64,000 nucleotides of DNA, from the NCBI RefSeq assembly GCF_014202995.1, contig NZ_JACHIA010000011.1, positions 62,001 to 126,000 on the forward strand, read 5' to 3'. Positions 35,200-43,659 of this stretch are shown here, in pieces. The notes under the pieces were generated by a model. That model was not told where the DNA came from. It searched no databases and saw only the letters and a list, made by a program, of their open reading frames with translations. The DNA comes from Longimicrobium terrae. Lineage in GTDB: Bacteria > Gemmatimonadota > Gemmatimonadetes > Longimicrobiales > Longimicrobiaceae. Position 1 is the first letter of the stretch. Each line of letters begins with the position of its first letter. The translations under genes were made by a program, and so were the position numbers.

Positions 35200-35212
35200 C
35201 TGCACGATAAAC

Positions 35213-35440
35213 TCACAGGGGCTTGGTTTCATCCCCCCCCGGCCGCTCCCGCCGGATTTGCTCCATCACCTCGCGGGCCGCTTGCGCGGCCGCGACGCGC
35301 TCCTGCTCCGTTACGTTCCGTCTGTCCTCAGCCGCCTGGTCCACCTCGCGGCGCTGGATGGGAGTGCTCTCCGGTCCAGCAGCAGGAGGCTCCCGAAACC
35401 GGCGTAGGTGCTGAAGAAGGCTCGTGATTGAGAAGCGCAT
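35213..35440 (-). CDS. Small unrecognised protein after the second sigma gene
   Basis: 75 residues, strongly charged and helical (REVDQAAEDRRNVTEQERVAAAQAAREVMEQIRRERPGGDETKPL). It begins 54 bases after the sigma-like gene ending at 35495 on the same strand. It is a mirror image in layout of the plus-strand sigma plus small-protein pair. No cysteines or membrane segment. Likely a partner of that sigma factor, unproven. Confidence 0.5.
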   Translation of the reverse strand: MRFSITSLLQHLRRFREPPAAGPESTPIQRREVDQAAEDRRNVTEQERVAAAQAAREVMEQIRRERPGGDETKPL

Positions 35441-35494
35441 CGATTCCGGATCTGCAGCGCGCGGAGCCCGGGTAGCCGCTCCCCGCGCCCGCGC

Positions 35495-36187
35495 TCATGT
35501 GGCCTCATCCCTCCATGCGGCACCGACGCGTACCCCGAAGTCGTCGAGCTGCGCCAGGACGAGATCCCGCTCACCGTCCGGCAATTCAGCCACCAAGCTG
35601 AGCACGCCGGACCGGAGCGCCTTCTGGGCGCGCTGGTAGCGGCGTTGCGCGGCGCGGTACTCGGTGCCGAAATGGTCCGCAACCTCACCCCACGGCGCGT
35701 GCTCCACCAGACGCATCCAGAGCAGGTCCTGCGTCCGCTCGGGTAGAGAATCCTGCACCTGCTCAAGAAGCCGTCCAAGCGCGGCCCGGCCCGCGGATGA
35801 CTCCGCGTCGGCCGACCTCCACTCCTGAACGGACGACCAGCCCGCCGCAATCTCCAGGTCACTGAAAAAGCAGCGCAGGCTACGCTCTTCCCTGACCGCC
35901 CGCAAGTGGTCCGCCGCGCAATTCCTCGCGATTGAGAGCGCCCAAGCCAGCACCGCGGCCTCGTCGCGGGCCCTGCATTGCGGCATTCCCCTCGCGAGCT
36001 GCACCAGTGTCTGCTGCGCGAGGTCGTCCACGACGTCCGACATGTCCGGCTCGTCGCGACAACGCCGGCCGAAGTAGCGGCAGAGCAGGGGATGCAACTC
36101 CCGCAGCAGCATCTCGAGAGCTTCATCGTCGCCGCCGGCGGCGCGCGTCGCTACCGCCGCAAGATCGAACACCGCGGTCACGGGCAT
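35495..36187 (-). CDS. Sigma-70-like factor (ECF type)
   Basis: 230 residues. Region 2: MLLRELHPLLCRYFGRRCRDEPDMSDVVDDLAQQTLVQLARGM...AVLAWALSIARNCAADHLRAVREERS near 26-105. Region 4 (about 140-185): LLEQVQDSLPERTQDLLWMRLVEHAPWGEVADHFGTEYRAAQRRYQRAQKAL, with a helix-turn-helix. A C-terminal extension of about 45 residues follows (LVAELPDGERDLVLAQLDDFGVRVG). Together with 34254 it makes two sigma-like genes pointing toward each other. Target promoters unknown. The palindrome at 36329-36346 lies upstream of its start. Confidence 0.8.
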   Translation of the reverse strand: MPVTAVFDLAAVATRAAGGDDEALEMLLRELHPLLCRYFGRRCRDEPDMSDVVDDLAQQTLVQLARGMPQCRARDEAAVLAWALSIARNCAADHLRAVREERSLRCFFSDLEIAAGWSSVQEWRSADAESSAGRAALGRLLEQVQDSLPERTQDLLWMRLVEHAPWGEVADHFGTEYRAAQRRYQRAQKALRSGVLSLVAELPDGERDLVLAQLDDFGVRVGAAWRDEAT

Positions 36188-36547
36188 GCAGATGCTTCCA
36201 GCGTAGGTAAAACGCGGGTACGGGAGCTCCGACCCACATCTTGGGAACCATCGCGGATTCCCGGGGCAGACACATGGCAGGACCGAGAAGCGCAGACTTC
36301 CGGGTCGTTCACTCTGTAGACGTTATCATGACACCCCGAAGTGTCAAGCGCGCCGGCAACTCGAGGAGTTGCCGGCGCGGCGTGCGTTCGAACTCCTAGC
36401 CGTGGGGCAGCCCTCGCCCGGAAGCGCGTCCACCCCTTGAATCTATACATGTGGAGGGGCCGCCTCCCGCACGGGGTGTCACATCTCCGTCTGTCTTACC
36501 AGCCTCGCTAATCCGGCGGGCATCTGGACCATGGCATGGAGTAGACG
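36188..36547. promoter_or_regulatory. Divergent spacer with dyads; possible transposon end
   Basis: Three structured elements. TGACAC-CCCGAA-GTGTCA is at 36329-36346. A perfect 14-base stem with a GAG loop (CGCGCCGGCAACTC / GAGTTGCCGGCGCG) is at 36349-36379. TGACACCCCG (36329-36338) also recurs inverted as CGGGGTGTCA at 36472-36481. The spacer separates the sigma gene from the transposition module, so these may be operator sites or transposase-binding repeats at the left end. No gene seen. Confidence 0.45.
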
Positions 36548-36832
36548 ATGGGGATCCCAACTTCTGCGTCAATCGATCAGGTGGATCTCAGAGCAGCACG
36601 GCGCAGCCTGACCAAGGCAGCCGGGCAGGCGCTTACGGCCGGCGCCCTCAACCCTGACGACATCGTGCGCGTTCGGTTCGCCTTGAAACGCGCCCGCTCC
36701 TCCCGTGCATCGGCGCACGCTCTGAAGGCAGCCGCTCGGGTCTGCCGTGCACTGGCTGAGGAGTTCGAGGGCCGCTCAAGACGGATCATCCAGCCCCGGC
36801 GATCGAACCGGAACCATCGCAGCCAAGCCTGA
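36548..36832 (+). CDS. Small unrecognised protein at head of transposition module
   Basis: 94 residues, GGAG then ATG 36548, entirely helical and basic (VDLRAARRSLTKAAGQALTAGALNPDDIVRVRFALKRARSSRASAHALKAAARVCRALAEEFEGRSRR). The stop TGA is one base before the transposase ATG, so translation is likely coupled. It may be a DNA-binding or accessory protein of transposition. No family recognised. Confidence 0.55.
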   Translation: MGIPTSASIDQVDLRAARRSLTKAAGQALTAGALNPDDIVRVRFALKRARSSRASAHALKAAARVCRALAEEFEGRSRRIIQPRRSNRNHRSQA

Positions 36833-36833
36833 C

Positions 36834-39422
36834 ATGACGATGGTTCGAAGGAGCCGGAAGCGCCGGAACCCACCAACTGCGGGCCAGCCGATCGACTGGC
36901 CCGCCATCGCCGCATATCTGGATGGGCGTGACGGGAAGCTGCTCCCTCTCTATCGCGACCTGACCGCGGCGTACGCACGGGGAGAGTTGCCTGGCCGCTG
37001 CCCTGACCAGGCGACGTTCTACCGCGGCTTCCCGAGGGCCCGCGATGCACAGCCCCGCCCGCCCGCGGTGGCGGGCGGCGTGCCCGTGCCGCGCCGTCGG
37101 CTGAAAACGGCGGGTAGCCCGCGGTTGCGCGCGGCCGTCGCCCGCCTGGAAACTGCGCGCGTCGAGCATGAAGCAGCGGCCAGGACGCTGGTCGAGGCAG
37201 GCCGGTTCGGCCGTGAAGACCAGCAGCGCTACAAGGACCGCATTATGCGCTCGGACGGGCGGTTCCTCACCGCCGCCGCGGCAAAGGGAGCCGCGGCGGT
37301 GGAAGGAATGGCAACTGAACTGGAGCACGTGACGGCGACCTACCGTGAACGTGCAGCGGAAAACAACGTTGCTCTCACCATCCCCACGCTGCCCGGCCGG
37401 CCCGCAGAAGTCACGCTCGTGAACGGGATCGATCCGGACGACCCGGTCTTCGGAACGGGGGAGCGATCCCCCGCCGGAGGCCCCAGGCATGTGGCCCCGC
37501 AGCCACAGTACGGCAAGGTGATCGGCCACGTCCGGGAACGTCACGATACAGAGTGCGCCGCTGCGCGGGCGACCATCATCGCGCCCGTCCTGAATGGCGC
37601 GATGGGCGTAGGGGAAGCCGCGAGGTTCTGGCGGGCCGAGTTCGCTAGGGTCGCATCAACGGCAGGCCACCCTGGCCTGGACAGCATCCCAGCCACGCTC
37701 TGCCGCAAATACCGGAACGTATCTGAACGGCAGATCTTCCGGTGGGCAGCCCTCATCCGCGTGGAACGGGAGCGGACGGCCCGGCTGGGGCTTCCGGAAG
37801 TTTCCATCACCGCCGCGCTTCTGCACCGCTATCCGGAAGAACGCTGTATCTCCAAGTCTTCGAAGCTGAAGACCCGGGCCCAGCAGGTATTCCTCGACAA
37901 CCCGGGCTGGACCCCCACGAACGTCGTCGACCACCTCCGGGAAAGCGGAGCACAGGCAAGCAGCCGCACGATCCTGCGGTACATCGCTGAAATACCTGAC
38001 CGGGAGCGGGCGCTGAAGCGTGGGGGACCGGCCGGCCCGGAGATCCTCCGCACCCGCTTGATCCGCCAGGCACCGTATCCCAACCGCGTCTGGCACATGG
38101 ACCACTCCTGGATTACCCAGGAGCTGGTCATGCCCGGTTATAAGGGCCCGTTCGAAGACGACGTGACCCGGGCGTATGCCCGGATGCGATTCGCGCTGGA
38201 AGACCGGAACACTGCCGGGTGGGTGGAACGGACGGCCGTCCAGGGAATCTGGATGACGAAGATCATCGATCTCTGCACCCGGAAAGTTCTGGCCATTCGG
38301 CTCTGGCCGCACGCCCCGAACACCCGGACTACGCTGCTTGCGCTCCGGGATGCAATTGAGATGTACGGCTTACCCGACGTTCTCTATACCGACAACGGGA
38401 GCGACCTGAAAAATCACACCGTCCGCGCAGCGCTGAAGGCCGCGGAGATCATCGAGGTACACTCTCGTCCCTGGACGCCGCAGGGCGGCGGTGCCGACGA
38501 GCGGGGGCACCTGACCATCAAGTCCAAGATTCTCCCACACCTGCCGGGATGGTGCGGCGGGAAACAGAAAGACTGGCACGTAGATGACCTGCTCACACTG
38601 CCTGAACTGGAAAAGGCAATCTGGGACAAGGTCGACGGGTGGATGAACGGTCGCGAGCACTCCACCACACGGCGTATCCCCAACAAGCATTATGAGGAAG
38701 AGATCGGCGCGCGGCCCCTCGGCGGCACCGGTCGCCGTGAGGTCTCGCCGGAGACATGGCTGCCGCTTCTCTTGGTCACCGATAATGCCGTCCTGCACGG
38801 CTACGGCATCGAGTTCGGCGGACATCGCTACCATCACGAGTCGTTCAGCAGCTTGATGAACGGCCGCACAGTGCGGATCTACCGGGATCCCTACCGGCCC
38901 CGGTTCGTAGACGTCGCCCTTCCGGGACCGGACGGAACGCTCCGCTACCTCGGGCGGGCAGAACGTTACACACACCCGGAGAGCCCGCCACCGCCTGCAT
39001 GGGTGCAGGCCCAGGAAGAAGCCCGCTGGAGGGAGAAGCAGGACCAGCTCGGCAGGGAGCGTGACCAGGTTCGCATGGCCGAACAGCGGGTTGAAAAGGC
39101 AGCGCTGATCGGAGAGGCGGAGGGCTCAGCCCTCGCGGCGGCCGTGCTTCGCCCGTCGCTCGCGCGCGCCGCCAAGTCTCTGCTGGCCCCGCCGCCCGCG
39201 CCCGTGGACGACACCGCGGTGCGCGCTCTTCCGGCCGGAGGGGACGCAGATCCGTCCCTGGACACGGATGCGGCGCCCATGGCCGGGCTCGTCCCCGTCC
39301 GCGCGCACCGGCCGCGTCGGGCTCGCTCTGGTCAGAACGTTCCGGAGACCGAATCAGTGGACGCGCACCCTCACTCCCGCGGAGGCAAAACCCCGCTCCT
39401 CGCCAACCCTTTCGAGGACTGA
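36834..39422 (+). CDS. DDE transposase (TnsB/TniA/MuA-like)
   Basis: 862 residues from ATG 36834. It has the RNase H-fold integrase core with catalytic triad D423 (WHMDHSW), D520 (LYTDNGSDLKN) and E556 (GGGADERGHLTIK), giving a 35-residue D-E spacing. Preceding it are DNA-binding helix-turn-helix domains (WTPTNVVDHLRESGAQASSRTILRYIAEI). After it is a Mu-type beta-barrel region (LHGYGIEFGGHRYHHESF...GRTVRIYRDPYRPRFVDV) that reads target/end DNA, then a charged coiled-coil tail. All catalytic residues are intact. It is larger than typical TniA (about 560). It is followed after 6 bases by the ATPase partner. Confidence 0.92.
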   Translation: MTMVRRSRKRRNPPTAGQPIDWPAIAAYLDGRDGKLLPLYRDLTAAYARGELPGRCPDQATFYRGFPRARDAQPRPPAVAGGVPVPRRRLKTAGSPRLRAAVARLETARVEHEAAARTLVEAGRFGREDQQRYKDRIMRSDGRFLTAAAAKGAAAVEGMATELEHVTATYRERAAENNVALTIPTLPGRPAEVTLVNGIDPDDPVFGTGERSPAGGPRHVAPQPQYGKVIGHVRERHDTECAAARATIIAPVLNGAMGVGEAARFWRAEFARVASTAGHPGLDSIPATLCRKYRNVSERQIFRWAALIRVERERTARLGLPEVSITAALLHRYPEERCISKSSKLKTRAQQVFLDNPGWTPTNVVDHLRESGAQASSRTILRYIAEIPDRERALKRGGPAGPEILRTRLIRQAPYPNRVWHMDHSWITQELVMPGYKGPFEDDVTRAYARMRFALEDRNTAGWVERTAVQGIWMTKIIDLCTRKVLAIRLWPHAPNTRTTLLALRDAIEMYGLPDVLYTDNGSDLKNHTVRAALKAAEIIEVHSRPWTPQGGGADERGHLTIKSKILPHLPGWCGGKQKDWHVDDLLTLPELEKAIWDKVDGWMNGREHSTTRRIPNKHYEEEIGARPLGGTGRREVSPETWLPLLLVTDNAVLHGYGIEFGGHRYHHESFSSLMNGRTVRIYRDPYRPRFVDVALPGPDGTLRYLGRAERYTHPESPPPPAWVQAQEEARWREKQDQLGRERDQVRMAEQRVEKAALIGEAEGSALAAAVLRPSLARAAKSLLAPPPAPVDDTAVRALPAGGDADPSLDTDAAPMAGLVPVRAHRPRRARSGQNVPETESVDAHPHSRGGKTPLLANPFED

Positions 39423-39428
39423 ACCGCC

Positions 39429-40715
39429 GTGCCACATGACCCCCGCCTGGCGGACGCCAGCGATGATGATTTCCCGTCAGCCCTGCTGGCCAGGCGGGCG
39501 GCGCCCATGCGCCGGCTCGGACACATACCCGGAGACGCGGAGGTCGAAGCGGCAGCCACCCGCCTCTTCGCGCGCATCGACCCCACTGCCCCGTCGAATG
39601 TGGTCGACCTCGAAACCCGCGCGCTGCCGCACGTCTACCCGGACGCCGTTCTCAGGCCGCTCGACCGGCGACTCGCGGCGACGGTGACGAACCGTGGGCG
39701 GCTGTACCTCCAGGGTGAGCGCCTGGGTGTCGGCGCATCAACCTTGGCCGGGGACTACAGCAGGGCGTTCAACCACCGGGCGGGCATGCACAGGGATCCG
39801 CGCCGGATCGCGTACATGCCGATTCTGAGCGGCTCCCGCAATCCGGTGAAGCTTCTGGATGCTTTGTGCGAAATCATCCGGGCACCCCTCTCGGTGACGG
39901 AACTGCGCTTCCGCTCGGTCGAGACGCTCGCCCGCCGATTCGTGGAGGGTATTCGTGCCCACCGCGTGTGCACCATCATCTTCGACCACATCCACCACTG
40001 CTCGCGCGACGTGCTCCAGATGATCGGCGAGCTGATGCTCGTATCGGACCCCAGCTATCGGGTGCCCTTGGAACTCGACGAGTACGACTCGATGGTACCG
40101 CGCCTCGGTTTCGTTCTGGTGACCCACAACCCGCCTGAGACTCTTCTCGGCCCCGTGCCTGAACTCCTCCATCTCCTTGAGGGGGAGCATGCCGTACTGC
40201 GTCCGTATGCATCAGCCGCCGTCACCGCGGAAGCAATCCGGCAGTCAGGAATCGGGTTGCAGGACCTCGACCTCACCACGCTGGATGACGCGCTGATGGC
40301 GCAGGTCGCACACGAGGTGACACAGGGGCTCATAGACCAGCTTCTACCATTCCTTCGTCTCATCGATGCGATTACGCGGTACGGCGGGCTCCGCCGGCCG
40401 ACGCTGGAAGCCTTCAAGACCGCTCTGCCATTCCACCGCCACCTGCGGCAGAAGATCACAAAGCAGACCGAGCCAGCATTCGACGGGAGGGCGATCGACT
40501 CCGTGCTGGAACGCGCCGGTGCACTGCGGGACCTGCATCTCGAACCCCTACGGGCCGCCGGTGGCGCAGGGCAGGGGCGGGCAGACACCACAGCGAAGAT
40601 CACCAGCGGCAGGGGGCATCCAGCCCTCCGTGCGATCCGTGAAGGACGTGCCGCGGCAGAGGACGAACGAAAGGCGGCCGTAGCGAGACCGCGAAAGAGA
40701 AAGGCCGGTCCATGA
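39429..40715 (+). CDS. AAA-type transposition protein with degenerate Walker A (TniB/TnsC-like)
   Basis: 428 residues from GTG 39429. It resembles TniB/TnsC by position and fold: a P-loop-like segment GERLGVGAST at residues 96-105, a Walker B-like VCTIIFDHIHHCSRD near 180-195, a sensor-1-like FVLVTHNPPET near 236, and a C-terminal lid (VTQGLIDQLLPFLRLIDAITRYGG). The invariant Lys of GxxxxGK[ST] is Ala103, and the next residues are Ser/Thr. So nucleotide binding is likely altered or lost, unlike TnsC, which needs ATP for target choice. The stop overlaps the next gene by four bases (ATGA). Confidence 0.8.
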   Translation: MPHDPRLADASDDDFPSALLARRAAPMRRLGHIPGDAEVEAAATRLFARIDPTAPSNVVDLETRALPHVYPDAVLRPLDRRLAATVTNRGRLYLQGERLGVGASTLAGDYSRAFNHRAGMHRDPRRIAYMPILSGSRNPVKLLDALCEIIRAPLSVTELRFRSVETLARRFVEGIRAHRVCTIIFDHIHHCSRDVLQMIGELMLVSDPSYRVPLELDEYDSMVPRLGFVLVTHNPPETLLGPVPELLHLLEGEHAVLRPYASAAVTAEAIRQSGIGLQDLDLTTLDDALMAQVAHEVTQGLIDQLLPFLRLIDAITRYGGLRRPTLEAFKTALPFHRHLRQKITKQTEPAFDGRAIDSVLERAGALRDLHLEPLRAAGGAGQGRADTTAKITSGRGHPALRAIREGRAAAEDERKAAVARPRKRKAGP

Positions 40716-43495
40716 CGAAGCCCTTTGCCCAACATGCGGCCAGCGCGGCGACGGTGAACCCCACGAACGGCAGGCCGTTCACCCGGTCGCGTCTTGCACT
40801 TTGCGCCGATGCCGAAGCCGCCGTCGCGCGCGCCCAGGCGGAAGCGGGAAACCTCGTTCGGGCGTGGATGGCGTGCCGCTCATGGATGATGGTGCACTCC
40901 GACAGGCCCGACGCACCGGAACCGGCGCGCTGGCGATGGATGCTCGAACCCGCCTTGCTCGCCGGCCGGGTCGTGATGCGGGTCAGCACGCGCTTCGCCT
41001 TTTTCGGCATGGCCGACGCCGGCGAGCTGGCGTCCACTCTCCCGGCCGGTCGGCAGGCCACCGGGCGGCTCATCGAACTCTGCGAGATGACAGAGGAGGT
41101 GCTCGCGCTCGCGATGGAACTCCGTGTCGCGATGGTCCTGCCAGCCGAACTGCACGAGGCCTGGACCTCCCGTTTTGCGGACCGTGGCGCTCCCGGGGGT
41201 AGCGCTTGGGAGTGGAAGAAAGCACTCGAGCCCGCCGTGCGCGCGGGGCGCGTGACGGTGGTACGCCGAGGGAACGAACTGTACTTCGGAGTAAACGGGC
41301 ACCCGGCATGCGTTCTCCCCGCACCCCCACTCCCCCGGTGGTCGGACCAGACCCTGAGCCAGTGCGCCCGCACGGAGCGGGCGGTCGAGTCGGCCGTCGC
41401 GCTCACCGGTGCAATGGCGACAACCGTGGAGGTCTGTGAGGCATGGGAGCGCCTCTTCGGCTCACCTCCGCCGCAACGGCTCCGAAACCGGATGTACGAA
41501 GCGCTCGAACCGGCCGTGGTGCTCGGCCGCGTGCGCGTAGCGAGCCGCCTCACGCACGCCTTCCTCTTTGCGCCGATCGCGCGCATGGAGCTTCTCCCGC
41601 GGCCGTATATCTCCGACATGGAGCGCGTGGAAGAGGCGGTGCGCCGCGCGACAGAAAGGCTCTCGAGCGCAGTCCTGGTGGAGGAGGTCGCTTCTGAAGC
41701 GGAGCGCGATTCGGAGCTCAGGCTACAGGCCCGGGTAGCCACGCTCAGCACCCTGCTCGAATCCCTCGTCGTATGGGATCGAGCGATCGTGGTCCGATCC
41801 AGGCGCCGCGGGGGGCGGTGCAGGAAATACTACGCCATGCCGTGGGGTCCGAACTGGGTCTCCGGACTCGCGGAGCACCACCTCGACCGCCGTCTGCGCG
41901 CCGCGCGGGCGCTCTGGAACGCCAGCCGCGGCCGCCCCTTCACGACCACCGCGCTGCGGAACTACGCCAACTCGCACGCACGCTACCGCACGGAAGGGGA
42001 TCCACCTTGGGCCTGGGTCAGTGCTCTGCAGTGTCTCCACGACGACGGCGAACTGGTTCGGATGGCCGAGGCGGACTCGTTCCACGTCCGCTGGGCGCCG
42101 GCGCGCGAGTGGAATGCCCTCGCACCGGCCGACCGGGACCGGGCGCTGCGAGATGGTCTGCGGAGTTCTGTATGCGACATGGAGAGCGAACCCGCGGATG
42201 CTCTCGCGCCCGAAGCTCCCCTGGACGTCGCCTTCGTTTCCATCGCTCAGGACATGCGTGCGCTCGTGCTGCACGCCAAGGCACACGTCCTCGCATCGGA
42301 GAGTGATCCGGACCGCCGACGAATCCTGCGCTCCCGGCCGGTGACCGTCCGCGACGTGAGGCGCGTTGCCAAAAACCTGCCCCGGCTTGTTCCCCGAACG
42401 GGCATCTCTCTCGGCGTATACCTGCAGGACGCCGGGCGCACGAAGAACGGACATCGTCGCCCGCCGGTCATCTGCCTCGGCGTCGTCCGGAACTGCGCAT
42501 TTTACGACACCCGCGCCACTCCGGCGGGGAATGCATACGTCGCTTACCGGCTCGCCCTGCGGGACGCGACACCAGCGCCGCTGCGGAAGTCCTGTTCCAC
42601 CCTGTCTGACGCGGTCGCGCTGCACACGAGCGGCGTCATACCCCTTTCCGAGGAGATCCTGGACTGGCGCGCGGAAGCGCTGGCCAGAAAGATCGGCGAT
42701 TGCCGGGCGCGCTTGGCGAGTGCATGCGCCGCAACCGCGTTGCTCGACGAAGAGTCGGCCCAGACCGCTGCTCTTGATGCCAGTCTCGTTGCGCTCGAGG
42801 AGAAGGTCCGCCGGCTTCGAAGTCTGTCTTCCTGCACACCTCTGCGGGCGACGGTCGAGGGCCCGCTGGACGTCGTTGAAGCGTGGCGTTCGCTGGAAGG
42901 TCTGTACTCAATGCCGGACGGACTACATGAGCGCATGCTGTCCGCCCGGTTCACCGTGCCCGTGATCCGCGGGCCCATCGTCCGGCCGGCCAGGCGCAGG
43001 GGCGGTCGGCCGGTGGAGATCCGGATGGACCGCATCGAATTCATACGTTACGCGCATGCCCGCTTTGGAAACGGGCGCAGCGGGCACTTCGTCGCGCAGG
43101 GCTGCCACGCGCTGGGTGACCTGCGGACCCCTGAGCCGTTCATCGCGGCTCTCTGCGACGCGAGGCGCACCTCCGCGCATACCCTCGCCGCGGGCGCGCT
43201 GGGGCTGCTCGACGATCCCGAATCGCGGGACGCCCTTGCCGAGTACATCGTGCGCGCGTGCGAAGGAGGAGAACGCTGCGCGCCAGGTACGAGTCTCCCT
43301 GCCTGCGAAGCGGCCGTGTACGGCCTCGCGCCGCTGCCATTCGGAACCTTGGCGCGTGAGCTCCGGGAGAATGAGCGCCAAGCACTTAGACTAGCCGCTG
43401 ACGCAACGATGGAAGTCCAGGTACAAGCCTTGGGCCGGCGCGTGCTCCGTGCGTGGGACGAGGCTTGGAATCGAGATCTGCTGCTCCAGATCTGA
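40712..43495 (+). CDS. 927-aa transposition-linked protein with winged-helix-like repeats
   Basis: No known family. Residues 60-460 hold about five units sharing a W/MxxxLEPAxxxGRVxVxxR-type core: near 72 (MLEPALLAGRVVMRVS), 168 (WKKALEPAVRAGRVTVVRRG), 258 (MYEALEPAVVLGRVRVASR), 352 (LLESLVVWDRAIVVRS) and 430 (WVSALQCLHDDGELVRMAE). They read as winged-helix-like modules. The C-terminal third is helical and HEAT-like (HTLAAGALGLLDDPESRDALAEYIVRACEGG). Tight coupling to the TniB-like gene makes it a candidate target selector in place of TniQ/TnsD, or a cargo-specific DNA reader. The start overlaps the ATPase stop (ATGA). Confidence 0.7.
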   Translation: MTKPFAQHAASAATVNPTNGRPFTRSRLALCADAEAAVARAQAEAGNLVRAWMACRSWMMVHSDRPDAPEPARWRWMLEPALLAGRVVMRVSTRFAFFGMADAGELASTLPAGRQATGRLIELCEMTEEVLALAMELRVAMVLPAELHEAWTSRFADRGAPGGSAWEWKKALEPAVRAGRVTVVRRGNELYFGVNGHPACVLPAPPLPRWSDQTLSQCARTERAVESAVALTGAMATTVEVCEAWERLFGSPPPQRLRNRMYEALEPAVVLGRVRVASRLTHAFLFAPIARMELLPRPYISDMERVEEAVRRATERLSSAVLVEEVASEAERDSELRLQARVATLSTLLESLVVWDRAIVVRSRRRGGRCRKYYAMPWGPNWVSGLAEHHLDRRLRAARALWNASRGRPFTTTALRNYANSHARYRTEGDPPWAWVSALQCLHDDGELVRMAEADSFHVRWAPAREWNALAPADRDRALRDGLRSSVCDMESEPADALAPEAPLDVAFVSIAQDMRALVLHAKAHVLASESDPDRRRILRSRPVTVRDVRRVAKNLPRLVPRTGISLGVYLQDAGRTKNGHRRPPVICLGVVRNCAFYDTRATPAGNAYVAYRLALRDATPAPLRKSCSTLSDAVALHTSGVIPLSEEILDWRAEALARKIGDCRARLASACAATALLDEESAQTAALDASLVALEEKVRRLRSLSSCTPLRATVEGPLDVVEAWRSLEGLYSMPDGLHERMLSARFTVPVIRGPIVRPARRRGGRPVEIRMDRIEFIRYAHARFGNGRSGHFVAQGCHALGDLRTPEPFIAALCDARRTSAHTLAAGALGLLDDPESRDALAEYIVRACEGGERCAPGTSLPACEAAVYGLAPLPFGTLARELRENERQALRLAADATMEVQVQALGRRVLRAWDEAWNRDLLLQI

Positions 43496-43659
43496 GTGAT
43501 CAACCGTATTCAGGACCGGACCGGCGAGTCATTCCGCGTACCGAGAGGCAACTCCGTATGCGGCCAAGGCGGTGTGCCAAGAAGAGGGAATATTGTGCGG
43601 GTGTAGAGGGACTGGCATCCGCCGTACCGCGCTGAGAAGTCCGACGGCAAGGAAATGGG

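Larger units (their letters stand above)
36548..43495 (+). mobile_element. Mu/Tn7-like transposition module (element ends not mapped)
   Basis: Four tightly packed plus-strand genes: a small basic protein, a DDE transposase of the TnsB/TniA/MuA type, an AAA-type partner with a degenerate P-loop, and a 927-residue winged-helix-like repeat protein; overlaps or gaps are 1-6 bases. Neither TnsA-type nuclease nor TniQ/TnsD is visible. I could not define inverted terminal repeats or target duplication, and cargo such as the retron may lie inside the element. Confidence 0.75.
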
